A stretch of 38,687 bases of DNA from Eubacteriales bacterium (GTDB taxonomy: Bacteria; Bacillota; Clostridia; Christensenellales; Aristaeellaceae). The stretch covers positions 1 to 38,687 of the forward strand of contig JAJFVI010000329.1 of assembly GCA_021371895.1 (NCBI GenBank). The letters are read 5' to 3'. A program made the translations under genes and the position numbers. Positions 7,872 through 15,714 of the stretch are shown in pieces. Position 1 is the first letter of the stretch. Each line of letters opens with the position of its first letter. The notes under the pieces are model-generated. The model had not been told where the DNA came from. It saw only the letters and a program-made list of their open reading frames with translations, and made no database searches.

Positions 7872-9128
7872 ATGAAAAAGATCGTTGCCCTGCTTCTATC
7901 GATTCTGATTACCATCTCCTGCATCGGCTTTGCCGCCGCCGAGGGCGACATCACCTTGGATGTCATCATCTGCCAGTACGGTAACAACACCAATAACTGG
8001 TTCACCGGAACCGGAATCAACGGCAAGAACTACGTTCAGCTGTTTGAGGAGGCCAACCCCGGTATTAAGCTCAACCTCGAAGTTGTCTCCTGGAACGACG
8101 TCTATACGGTCGTCAGCACCCGCATCAGCAACGGCAATCCCCCCGATATTCTGAATATCGATACGTTTGCCGATTACGCGACCGAGGGCCTGCTGCTGCC
8201 CGTGAAGGACTATTGCCCCGATGCGCTGTACAACGACTTCTTCCCGTCCTTCATTGCGCAGTCCGTGATCGACGACACCGTTTGGGCTGTGCCGGATCTG
8301 GCTTCCGCCCGCGCGATGTACTATAACAAAGACATCTTTGACGAAGTCGGCATCGCAGTCCCCACGACCTGGGCCGAGCTTGAAGATGCCTGCCTTGCGA
8401 TCCTGGATTATTATGGCGGCGATGTGTACCCCTGGGGCATGGATATGACCACCGACGAAGGTCAGGCTGCGTTCTCCTACTATGTGTGGAACAACGGCGG
8501 CGGCTTTGTGGACGCGGATGGCAACTGGGCGCTTAACTCCGACGCCAACGTGGAAGCCGTCAACTTCGCTATCGGCCTATTCAACAAAGGTTATACCAAC
8601 CCCAGCCCCGCCACGCAGACCCGTTACGATCTGCAGGATATGTTCGGCGCCGGCAAGATGGCGATGGTCATCACCACCAACCAACTCCCGACCTACCTGA
8701 CCGAGAAGGGCTACAGCGTTAACTTCGGTACCGCCGCGTTGCCGCACAATGACGGCGCCGCGTCAGGTGCGACCGGCGTTATGGATCGCGTTATGGCTTT
8801 CCGTGACGACGCGTATGCGGATCAGGCTGCCCGTAACGCCGCGATCGGAAAAGTGCTTGAGTTCTTCTACAGCCCCGAAATGTACACCGGCTGGGTGAGC
8901 ATGGAAGGTTTCCTGCCCGCCGTATCCTCCGCCGTTTCCTACCTTGTCGCGGCTGATCCTTCCTTTGAAGCCTGGCTGAACGTGCTGGATAGCTGCCAGT
9001 TCTATCCGACGGCCAAAAGCGAGTGGATCGACGTTAAACAGGGCGTAATCGATGTGGAACAGAACGCGATGCTGGGCGGCGACGTGAAGACCCTTCTGGA
9101 CGAGCTTCAGGCCAAAGTAGCCAAGTAA
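7872..9128 (+). CDS. Extracellular sugar-binding protein of an ABC importer (family 1)
   Basis: 418 residues. A signal sequence (MKKIVALLLSILITISC, then GFAAAEG) is followed by a mature solute-binding fold: NPGIKLNLEVVSWNDVYTVV, NGNPPDILNIDTFADYATEG, ARAMYYNKDIFDEVGIAVP, and DMFGAGKMAMVITTNQ. These are hallmarks of the MalE-type family-1 binding proteins for oligosaccharides. The cysteine in TISC is a poor lipobox, while AAA-E-G looks like a type I cleavage site, so secretion and anchoring mode are uncertain. AGGAGGG precedes the start. It delivers the sugar to the two permeases encoded next; the substrate is unknown but amino-sugar genes flank the operon. Confidence 0.92.
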   Translation: MKKIVALLLSILITISCIGFAAAEGDITLDVIICQYGNNTNNWFTGTGINGKNYVQLFEEANPGIKLNLEVVSWNDVYTVVSTRISNGNPPDILNIDTFADYATEGLLLPVKDYCPDALYNDFFPSFIAQSVIDDTVWAVPDLASARAMYYNKDIFDEVGIAVPTTWAELEDACLAILDYYGGDVYPWGMDMTTDEGQAAFSYYVWNNGGGFVDADGNWALNSDANVEAVNFAIGLFNKGYTNPSPATQTRYDLQDMFGAGKMAMVITTNQLPTYLTEKGYSVNFGTAALPHNDGAASGATGVMDRVMAFRDDAYADQAARNAAIGKVLEFFYSPEMYTGWVSMEGFLPAVSSAVSYLVAADPSFEAWLNVLDSCQFYPTAKSEWIDVKQGVIDVEQNAMLGGDVKTLLDELQAKVAK

Positions 9129-9141
9129 AAAAACCGCGTGG

Positions 9142-9162
9142 GGGCCCGGTTGGTCCGGGCCC
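9142..9162 (+). promoter_or_regulatory. Intercistronic hairpin between binding protein and permease
   Basis: Perfect 8-bp stem GGGCCCGG/CCGGGCCC with loop TTGGT, no clear U-run after it. In MalE-type operons such hairpins protect the upstream mRNA or allow partial termination so that the binding protein is made in excess; that role is inferred here. Confidence 0.72.
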
Positions 9163-9191
9163 TCTCCTTTCAAAGCGAGGAGGGAATACGC

Positions 9192-10076
9192 TTGCATTCG
9201 ATGCTGGAACGAAGAAAATGGGAGCCTTATTTATGGCTGCTGCCCAGTATTCTGCTGATGACGATCTTCGTTATCTTCCCGATATTTATCGTTTTCAAGC
9301 TCTCCTTCAGCGAGATTTCCAAGGCCGGCGTCGTGGGCGACTTCATCGGCCTTGGCAATTTTAAGGCGGCCGTGACCGACAAGGCTTTCGGCACCGTAAT
9401 GACGAACACGCTGCTGTGGGTAGTTTCGGTTGTCGGCATCTCGACGTTCCTGGGCTTCATCGTCGCTATGGTGATGAATTCACCGTTTCGCGGCCGCAAA
9501 ATCGCGCGCTCCATCATCGTGTTTCCCTGGGCAACCTCACTGGTCATCCAGGCGTCCATCTGGAATTATATTATCAATTTTGAATACGGCAACTTAAACA
9601 ACGTTCTGCTTAACCTCGGTGTCATCAAAGACGCCGTCAACTGGCGCGCCTCCTACCAGATTGAGTTTATGTGGGAATGCGGCGTCGGCATCTTCGTTAC
9701 CATTCCGTTCGTGGCATTCTGCGTGCTGGCGGGTCTGCAATCCATCGATAACACCTATTACGAGGCCGCCACGGTGGATGGCGCTGGGTACTGGAAGAAA
9801 CTCACCAAGGTGACCCTGCCGCTGGTGCGCCCGGCTTTGACGGTCAGTACGGTGCTCAACATTATCTATGTGTTCAACTCTTTCCCGATCATCTACACCA
9901 TTACTAAGGGTGCGCCCGCCAATAAGACGGATACGTTGGTCACCTACCTGTATATGCTCGCCTTTTACGATCAGCAAAAAGGCCCGGCCACGGCGCTGTC
10001 CGTAATCGGATTCGTGCTTTTGTGCATCGTCGCCGGCCTGTACATGATGATCTCCATGCGGAAGGAAGAGCTGTGA
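9192..10076 (+). CDS. Sugar ABC transporter permease, MalF/UgpA type
   Basis: 294 residues from TTG at 9192, chosen because GAGGAGGG ends seven bases upstream; the GTG at 9138 lies inside the intercistronic hairpin region and the ATG at 9201 is too far from the ribosome site. Six membrane segments are visible, starting with YLWLLPSILLMTIFVIFPIF. The ATPase-contacting EAA loop reads YEAATVDGAGYWKKLTKVTL followed by PLVRPAL. It forms the inner-membrane channel with the next permease. Its stop is two bases before the next ATG. Confidence 0.92.
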   Translation: MHSMLERRKWEPYLWLLPSILLMTIFVIFPIFIVFKLSFSEISKAGVVGDFIGLGNFKAAVTDKAFGTVMTNTLLWVVSVVGISTFLGFIVAMVMNSPFRGRKIARSIIVFPWATSLVIQASIWNYIINFEYGNLNNVLLNLGVIKDAVNWRASYQIEFMWECGVGIFVTIPFVAFCVLAGLQSIDNTYYEAATVDGAGYWKKLTKVTLPLVRPALTVSTVLNIIYVFNSFPIIYTITKGAPANKTDTLVTYLYMLAFYDQQKGPATALSVIGFVLLCIVAGLYMMISMRKEEL

Positions 10077-10078
10077 CG

Positions 10079-11686
10079 ATGAAGAGCATGACGCCTGCCC
10101 ATATCCGGAAACGCAATTCATGGGCGCTGTACGGTGCCGCGGTGGCCCTCGCCGCGATCCTCGTACTGTTCTCGCTGCCGATATATCATTTCGCTACTGA
10201 CCTGTATGTTAAAAAATCCCCCAACACCTTTGTTGGGGATGAAAAATACGTTAAAACGCGCGCTGACGTCGAAGCCATCGCGGAAACGTACCAAAACCAA
10301 AAAGAGCTGGGCAACGTGACGGTTCTGGAAGACGTGACCCAGCGTGTAAATTCCAAGGGGGAAACCACGTCGCTGATCACTTTTCGTGTCAGTGCGACCG
10401 TGGATAAAAATGCGTGGGATTTCATAGCCTCCGGCTTACCCAACGGCAGGCTGCTGCTTTTTTGTGTGCTGGCTTTGGGCGCATCCGTACTGCTGCTGTT
10501 GCTGAGCTTGCCCGGTACATTCGCGCTCATTCCGCAAAAACTTTCCCGCCGCAACATGGCGATGCGGAACGCGGCGTGCGCGCTAATGTTGATCGCGCTC
10601 GTGCTGGTGCCTGTGTTTCACTTTTACACGGTCAGCGTCTTCCAACGGCAGATGATCGACGCACTTACCCGGGAACCCACGCCCCGGCTTACGTCGCTGC
10701 TTGCCGCTACGGACGCGTTACTGTACGGCGGGCAAGCCGGGGATACGGCCGGCGCGTTGGTCGCGGGGCTGACTTACCAAACGACCGCCGCGTTTTGGCT
10801 CCTGCTTCCATCGATGTTCGGGCTGCTGGTCGCGTTCATTCTGCTTTCCAGAGAATCGTTGTCGCACACGCTTACCCGCGGGCTTTTATACCTGTTCGTG
10901 ATTGCCCTTTGCGTAGTGATCCTCTACCCGTATTATGTAATGCTGATTACTGCTTTCCGCAATAATGCCGAAACGACGGACATGTATTTTACGAATATCT
11001 TTCCCACCAAGTGGATATGGAGCAATATCACCGATATTGTCAATCGCGGCGTGCCGCGCTTCCTGCTCAACTCCCTGTTGCTTTCCGGCGGCGCGACGCT
11101 GATTGCGCTAGGTTGCGGCATCCCCGCTGCGTACGCGATGGCGCGTATGAATTTCCGCGGAAAGAAAGTGTTTCTGGGTTTTGTGATCATGAGCCAGATG
11201 TTCGCGCCGATCGTTCTGCTGGTGGGTATTTCGCAGTTGATGAACGTATTAAACCTGAACGATAGCATCATCGGCCTGATGCTCATCAATGCGGCGTTCA
11301 ACCAGGCGTTCGCCATATGGCTTCTCAGGGGTACGTTCATCTCTATTTCACCCGAAATGGAACAGGCGGCGCGCATAGATGGCTGCAGCACGGGAAAAGC
11401 GCTGATCCATGTGCTTTTACCAATGGCGGCCCCCGGCATCGTGACCACCTTGATTTTCGTTTTCATCAACGCCTGGAATGAATACACCATTTCCACCGTG
11501 CTGATTTCCACACCGTTTAAGAAACCGATTACCGTCGGCATTACGCAGTTTAGCTCCTTTAACATGATCGAGTGGCAGTACCTGTTCGCTTCAGCGCTGC
11601 TGGCGACCATCCCGGTTGTGATTCTGTTTATGTTCATCGAAAAGCACCTGGTTGCTGGCCTTACTTCGGGCGGTGTGAAGGGATAG
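10079..11686 (+). CDS. Sugar ABC transporter permease, MalG type with large N-terminal extension
   Basis: 535 residues, nearly twice a standard MalG. The C-terminal ~265 residues are the normal permease, with the EAA loop EQAARIDGCSTGKALIHVLL and the tail EKHLVAGLTSGGVKG. The added N-terminal ~270 residues show a membrane segment (about 16-37), a polar outside segment of ~85 residues (TFVGDEKYVKTRADVEAIAE), membrane segments near 126-148 and 160-182, another polar loop, then a segment near 240-258. The ATG at 10079 follows GGAAGGAAG inside the end of the previous gene. No ATP-binding subunit is encoded here, so a shared MsmX-like ATPase is expected elsewhere (inference from the family). Confidence 0.9.
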   Translation: MKSMTPAHIRKRNSWALYGAAVALAAILVLFSLPIYHFATDLYVKKSPNTFVGDEKYVKTRADVEAIAETYQNQKELGNVTVLEDVTQRVNSKGETTSLITFRVSATVDKNAWDFIASGLPNGRLLLFCVLALGASVLLLLLSLPGTFALIPQKLSRRNMAMRNAACALMLIALVLVPVFHFYTVSVFQRQMIDALTREPTPRLTSLLAATDALLYGGQAGDTAGALVAGLTYQTTAAFWLLLPSMFGLLVAFILLSRESLSHTLTRGLLYLFVIALCVVILYPYYVMLITAFRNNAETTDMYFTNIFPTKWIWSNITDIVNRGVPRFLLNSLLLSGGATLIALGCGIPAAYAMARMNFRGKKVFLGFVIMSQMFAPIVLLVGISQLMNVLNLNDSIIGLMLINAAFNQAFAIWLLRGTFISISPEMEQAARIDGCSTGKALIHVLLPMAAPGIVTTLIFVFINAWNEYTISTVLISTPFKKPITVGITQFSSFNMIEWQYLFASALLATIPVVILFMFIEKHLVAGLTSGGVKG

Positions 11687-11776
11687 GGACACCGCCTGCT
11701 CGACTGACGTGAAGTCAATCATTATAGGACGCGTCGTAAGGCAATGCGAATGGGTCGTCGCGATCGGAGTTATATT

Positions 11777-11830
11777 AATACGTATTGTCTAAATATATTA
11801 TAATATTGATAATATGTGACAATACGTATT
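11777..11830 (+). promoter_or_regulatory. Twin palindromic operator sites upstream of nagB
   Basis: AATACGTATTGTC (11777-11789) and its exact inverted copy GACAATACGTATT (11818-11830). Each contains the perfect palindrome AATACGTATT, with centres 44 bases apart. The second copy overlaps the -35 of the promoter at 11829-11857, which suits a repressor. The cognate regulator is not visible; a GntR-type amino-sugar regulator would fit. Confidence 0.65.
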
Positions 11831-11857
11831 GACGTATATTGCATCGTTTGTTATACT
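11829..11857 (+). promoter_or_regulatory. Sigma-A promoter of nagB
   Basis: TTGACG (11829-11834), 17-base spacer, TATACT (11852-11857), 57 bases before the nagB start. Confidence 0.8.
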
Positions 11858-11914
11858 CAAAAGCGTCGGGAGAAGCCGGGAAGCTTACCCACGTAACGCA
11901 ATGGAGATGAGCGG

Positions 11915-12640
11915 ATGCAGATACATCGTTACGCTAACGCGCAGCAGGCAGGGCAGGCGGCGGCCATTTTAATAGGCGCGCAGTTATTACGAAAACCCGA
12001 TTCTGTGCTTGGGCTTGCGACGGGTTCCTCGCCTGTGCCGACATATCAGCAGCTGATCCGGATGTTCCGAGGCGGCGTGTTGAATTTTTCCGCTGCAATC
12101 GCCTTTAACCTGGACGAATATTGCCATCTGCCCGAGGATCATCCCTGCAGCTATCACCATTTTATGCGGGAAAAGTTTTTTCGGTACGTCAATTTCGCCG
12201 CTGGGCATACGCATATCCCCAACGGCAACGCGGAGGATCTAACGGCCGAATGCGCGCGCTACGATCAAAAGATCATCAAGGCAGGCGGAATCGACCTGCA
12301 ACTGCTGGGTATCGGCCGCAACGGCCATATCGGGTTTAACGAACCTTCCGATCAGTTTGTGTATGGCTGTCATGTGGTAAAACTCACACAAAGCACCATA
12401 CAGGCCAACCGCCGTTTCTTCGACCGTGAGGAAGATGTGCCGCGCGAGGCCGTGAGCCTTGGCGTAGGCAGCATCATGAACGCGAAAAGTGTGCTGCTCA
12501 TCGCGACTGGGTCGGACAAGGCGGAGGCCGTGCGCAAGGCGATATTGGAGGATATTGACCCGTGTACGCAGGCGAGTATCCTTCGCACGCACCCGAACGT
12601 GATCTTTTTGTTGGACGAGGCAGCCGCATCGCAGCTGTGA
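11915..12640 (+). CDS. nagB: Glucosamine-6-phosphate deaminase
   Basis: 241 residues. It converts glucosamine 6-phosphate to fructose 6-phosphate and ammonia, feeding amino sugars into glycolysis. The phosphate loop GLATGSSPVPTY, catalytic aspartate D67 in FNLDEYCHL, and H138/E143 in GIGRNGHIGFNEP align with D72, H143 and E148 of the E. coli enzyme. The length is that of the short Gram-positive type, without an allosteric tail. GGAGATGAG precedes the ATG. It has its own operator-flanked promoter and ends in a terminator shared with the convergent aldolase gene. No nagA deacetylase is in the window. Confidence 0.96.
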   Translation: MQIHRYANAQQAGQAAAILIGAQLLRKPDSVLGLATGSSPVPTYQQLIRMFRGGVLNFSAAIAFNLDEYCHLPEDHPCSYHHFMREKFFRYVNFAAGHTHIPNGNAEDLTAECARYDQKIIKAGGIDLQLLGIGRNGHIGFNEPSDQFVYGCHVVKLTQSTIQANRRFFDREEDVPREAVSLGVGSIMNAKSVLLIATGSDKAEAVRKAILEDIDPCTQASILRTHPNVIFLLDEAAASQL

Positions 12641-12661
12641 ACCGTAGCCGTATGGCCTGCA

Positions 12662-12706
12662 ACACCCCCGCATACTCGGCCGTAATCCGGCAAAGGGCGG
12701 GGGTGT
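12662..12706. terminator. Convergent terminator between nagB and fba
   Basis: ACACCCCCGC (12662-12671) pairs perfectly with GCGGGGGTGT (12697-12706); the 25-base loop has an inner CGG/CCG pairing. TTTATATTTG follows on the plus strand. The stem serves either direction. Confidence 0.72.
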
Positions 12707-12736
12707 CGGTTTATATTTGTCTTAACGAACCCCAGT

Positions 12737-13624
12737 TCAGGTGACGGAAGCTTTGTAGATTTCCGCGATGGTTTTGGCCAGGACGGCGTTGAACTCATCG
12801 TCAGTCTGCGTTGCGGACAACCCCTCCATCAGCGCGCGGGAGAAGCTGGCAATCAGCCCGTGGTTGCGCGAAAGCCGCTCGTCTGCGTCCTTGCGGTAGT
12901 AGCCGCCGGAAAGCGCCACCACGCGTACCACGCGCGGGTCAGCCATCAGATCCGCATAAAAATCATCCTGCGTGGGGATGGAAAGCTTGAGCATATACAG
13001 CCGGTCGGCCGGCAGGTGATCAAGATGCCTGTGGATTTCAGCCTTGAGCAGCGCTTCCGATTCGGCTTTATCAGGGCTGGCAATATCCACTTCCGGTTCG
13101 ATGATCGGCACCAGCCCGGCCTGCGCGATGCGCGCGGCAAACTCAAATTGCTGCGATACGATCCGGCGAATACCGGCAGGGATGGCCTGCGTGATCACGG
13201 AGCGCATTTTAGTACCAAAAATGTGATGCTCCACGGTACGCTTGAGAAGATCGTCCAAACCGTTGATCGGTTTCATCAACCGTACGCCGTCTGCGATTGG
13301 GGACAGACCCTGATCAATTTTCAGAAAAGGCACAATGCCTTTGCGTTCCCACAGGAAATCCGCCGTAGGCAGGTCTTCCACCGAGCGCTCCATGGTCTGC
13401 TCAAACAGGATCGCGCCTAAAATATGCGTGCTTGTGAACGCCGGGCTTGCGATAACGCGTGCGCGCATACGATGTACAAGGTCGAACATCTCTTTCTCGC
13501 TGGAATAAGCGTCGCTGCGGATACCGTAATATTCCAGTGCCTTGGGCGTGCTTCCGCCGCTTTGATCCATGGCGGCGATGAAACCCTTTGAGTCGCGCAT
13601 TCTTTGCAGTTGCTGCTGATTCAT
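12737..13624 (-). CDS. fda: Fructose-bisphosphate aldolase, class I
   Basis: 295 residues from the ATG at 13624, seven bases after AGAAGG; an adjacent TTG codon upstream is a worse start. It cleaves fructose 1,6-bisphosphate to the two triose phosphates by Schiff-base chemistry. Family marks: FIAAMDQSGGSTPKALEYYG at the N-terminus, FLKIDQGLSPIADGV, PIIEPEVDI, LYMLKLSIP (likely Schiff-base lysine), VVALSGGYYRKDADERL. This is the ~296-residue bacterial class I form (as in Staphylococcus). It lies downstream of the Nramp gene on the same strand with a 115-base gap. Fructose 6-phosphate from NagB would reach it after phosphofructokinase. Confidence 0.94.
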   Translation of the reverse strand: MNQQQLQRMRDSKGFIAAMDQSGGSTPKALEYYGIRSDAYSSEKEMFDLVHRMRARVIASPAFTSTHILGAILFEQTMERSVEDLPTADFLWERKGIVPFLKIDQGLSPIADGVRLMKPINGLDDLLKRTVEHHIFGTKMRSVITQAIPAGIRRIVSQQFEFAARIAQAGLVPIIEPEVDIASPDKAESEALLKAEIHRHLDHLPADRLYMLKLSIPTQDDFYADLMADPRVVRVVALSGGYYRKDADERLSRNHGLIASFSRALMEGLSATQTDDEFNAVLAKTIAEIYKASVT

Positions 13625-13739
13625 CAAAACACCTTCTTTTCGTCGGCGTGCCGTGCCGGAGTGGCGATAGAAACCAGCGCGGCGCAGGTGGGCACAGCGG
13701 TTGAGCCGTACCGGGGGAGGAATGTTTACAATAGGTATT

Positions 13740-14984
13740 CTACACGTAACTCAGCAAAAGCGCAACGTTTAGGATGGTGACGATCAACCCGATTCCCCAT
13801 AGCAGCATCTTCCCCAGCTTCGTGTTTTTATATCGTCCCATCACCTTTTCGGACGAAGTGAGGTAGATAAGTGTGAAAATCGTAAGGGGGAGCTGCACGC
13901 TTAAGAGCATCTGGGAATAGATCAGCGCGTCAAAGGGGGAAGAGATCAGGAAGATGATCAGCGTCGCGGGTATCATGGTCAGCAGCACGCCTGCCTTGGA
14001 ATGGTTGTCCGCGATGTTGTAAGGCTCGGCAAAGATGCCGGCGAAGATACTGCCGCCAGCCATGCCCGCGGTGATGCTGGAGGAGAGGCCCGCGAACAAC
14101 AGGGCTAAAGCGAACACAAGACTTGCGGCGTTGCCCAGTAAAGGTTGGAGCATCGCGTTGGCCTGCGCAAGATCCGTTACGACGGTATGGCTGGAAAAGA
14201 AGGTGGCCGCCGCCATCAGGATCATCGCGCTGTTGATGGCCCACCCAAGCCCCATGGAAAGCAGGGTATCTCCGAACTCGTATTTCAATTGACGCTTTAT
14301 AATATTTTCCTCCTGCAGGGTCCATTGCCGGCTCTGGATAATCTCGGAATGCAGAAACAGGTTGTGGGGCATCACCACTGCGCCCAGTACGCTCATAATC
14401 ACCAGCATCGAACCATTCGGGAAAGCGGGGGTCACCCAACCGGCAGCCGCGGCACCCCAGTCGTTATGGACAATGGCGATTTCAAACAGGAAGGAAAGAC
14501 CGATCAGCGATACGAAGCCGATGATGATCTTCTCGATTGTCTTGTAGGAGTTGGTAAACTGCAATATTAACACAACCCCCAGCGTCAGCAGCGATCCGAG
14601 CTTGATGGGCAGGTTGAAAAGCATGTTCAGCGCAATGGCTGCGCCCATAATCTCCGCCAGCGCCGTGGAGATGGAGGCTCCGACTGCCGTCAGCAACACG
14701 ATGTTTTTCACCCAGGGCCGCATGTACTCCGTCGCGGCCTCGGACAGGCATTTACCCGTAACGATGCCCAGATGTGCCGCGTTATGCTGCAGCGCGATCA
14801 GCATGATCGTCGACAGCGTTACCATCCATAAAAGTGTATAGCCGTATTGCGAACCCGCCGCGATGTTGGACGCCCAGTTGCCCGGATCGATAAACCCGAC
14901 CGTAACCAGCAGCCCCGGGCCTACGTATTGCAGAAAGCCGGCCGGTCGTGTGGCATGGGGTCGCTTGCCCTGAAAATGCTTCAT
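13740..14984 (-). CDS. mntH: Nramp-family divalent metal transporter
   Basis: 414 residues, about eleven membrane segments. The metal site is visible: DPGN in the first segment (GFIDPGNWASNIAAGSQYGY) and the conserved MPHN in the sixth (GAVVMPHNLFLHSEIIQSRQ). The methionine there favours Mn2+/Fe2+ import over Mg2+, since Mg-type relatives lack it. The start has only a weak GGGG upstream, but the first residues fit the family. It is divergent from the peroxiredoxin gene, with an extended -10 promoter at 15042-15050 and a palindrome nearby. Manganese uptake and peroxide defence are often co-regulated (family knowledge). Confidence 0.92.
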   Translation of the reverse strand: MKHFQGKRPHATRPAGFLQYVGPGLLVTVGFIDPGNWASNIAAGSQYGYTLLWMVTLSTIMLIALQHNAAHLGIVTGKCLSEAATEYMRPWVKNIVLLTAVGASISTALAEIMGAAIALNMLFNLPIKLGSLLTLGVVLILQFTNSYKTIEKIIIGFVSLIGLSFLFEIAIVHNDWGAAAAGWVTPAFPNGSMLVIMSVLGAVVMPHNLFLHSEIIQSRQWTLQEENIIKRQLKYEFGDTLLSMGLGWAINSAMILMAAATFFSSHTVVTDLAQANAMLQPLLGNAASLVFALALLFAGLSSSITAGMAGGSIFAGIFAEPYNIADNHSKAGVLLTMIPATLIIFLISSPFDALIYSQMLLSVQLPLTIFTLIYLTSSEKVMGRYKNTKLGKMLLWGIGLIVTILNVALLLSYV

Positions 14985-15011
14985 CTGTTTTTACCCCAAC
15001 TTCACTGCGTA

Positions 15012-15081
15012 TTGGGTGTTCGCCCTAAAATATGATATACTATTATAGCACATCCGAAACGGCAGATGATCCCGAATCATC
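15012..15081. promoter_or_regulatory. Divergent mntH/peroxiredoxin promoters with a palindrome
   Basis: Plus strand: TTGGGT (15012-15017), 18-base spacer, TATACT (15036-15041). Minus strand: extended -10 TGC-TATAAT (15042-15050). Just downstream of the plus promoter is GATGAT-CCCGA-ATCATC (15065-15081), a 6-bp perfect inverted repeat that could be an operator for a metal- or peroxide-sensing regulator. It is not an exact Fur, PerR or MntR consensus. Confidence 0.5.
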
Positions 15082-15134
15082 GACTTTCAAGACTTTTAAA
15101 CAAAACCGTAAAACTTTAGAAAGTGGGGATTTCT

Positions 15135-15599
15135 ATGTTGTCCGTCGGTCAAACCGCACCGGATTTTACCCTGAAGGATCAAGCGGGGAAGGAACATCGC
15201 CTGTCCGATTTTCAGGGGAGGAAAGTTGTACTGTACTTTTACCCGCGCGATAATACGCCGGGCTGTACCCGGGAAGCCCTGGCGTTTCAAGCCGCGCACG
15301 ACGCGCTGACAGCGTGCGGCGTGGATGTGATCGGCATCAGCAAAGACAGCGTGGACTCGCATCTGAGATTTCAGCTGAAATATGGGCTTCCCTTCGTGCT
15401 GCTGTCCGATCCGGAATTGCAGGCAATACAGGCATACGGCGTGTGGCAACCAAAGACCATGTATGGCAAAACAGCCTACGGCGTGGTACGCTCCACCTAC
15501 CTGATCGATGAAAACGGGATCGTGCAGCACGTTTACGAAAAAGTCAAGCCGGATTTGAATGCAGTGCAGATACTGCACGATCTGGACGCGGCCCAATAA
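15135..15599 (+). CDS. bcp: Peroxiredoxin, Bcp/PrxQ type
   Basis: 154 residues from ATG at 15135, after AAGTGGGG; a GTG four codons upstream is part of that ribosome site. It reduces hydrogen peroxide and organic peroxides. The AhpC/TSA fold starts [13 protein letters not shown], and the peroxidatic cysteine is C44 in [12 protein letters not shown]. The resolving cysteine found five residues later in E. coli Bcp is replaced by leucine, leaving C61 as the only other cysteine, so it is either a 1-Cys enzyme or uses an atypical partner. Electrons could come from the thioredoxin reductase system (inference). Confidence 0.93.
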   Translation: MLSVGQTAPDFTLKDQAGKEHRLSDFQGRKVVLYFYPRDNTPGCTREALAFQAAHDALTACGVDVIGISKDSVDSHLRFQLKYGLPFVLLSDPELQAIQAYGVWQPKTMYGKTAYGVVRSTYLIDENGIVQHVYEKVKPDLNAVQILHDLDAAQ

Positions 15600-15714
15600 A
15601 AGCAATCCGCGTGCCGCTGTGGATGGAAGCAAGGCAACCGACCGATGTGTCAGCCATGTCCATCCATGCTTCCCGGCGATGCTAACGCGTATAGTACAGA
15701 GGGGAGGAAGACTA

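Noticed and set aside
15559-15714. Upstream extension of the MscS reading frame into the peroxiredoxin gene
   Set aside because: The strong AGGGGAGGAAG directly before TTG at 15715 sets the start; the extension encodes no recognisable domain.
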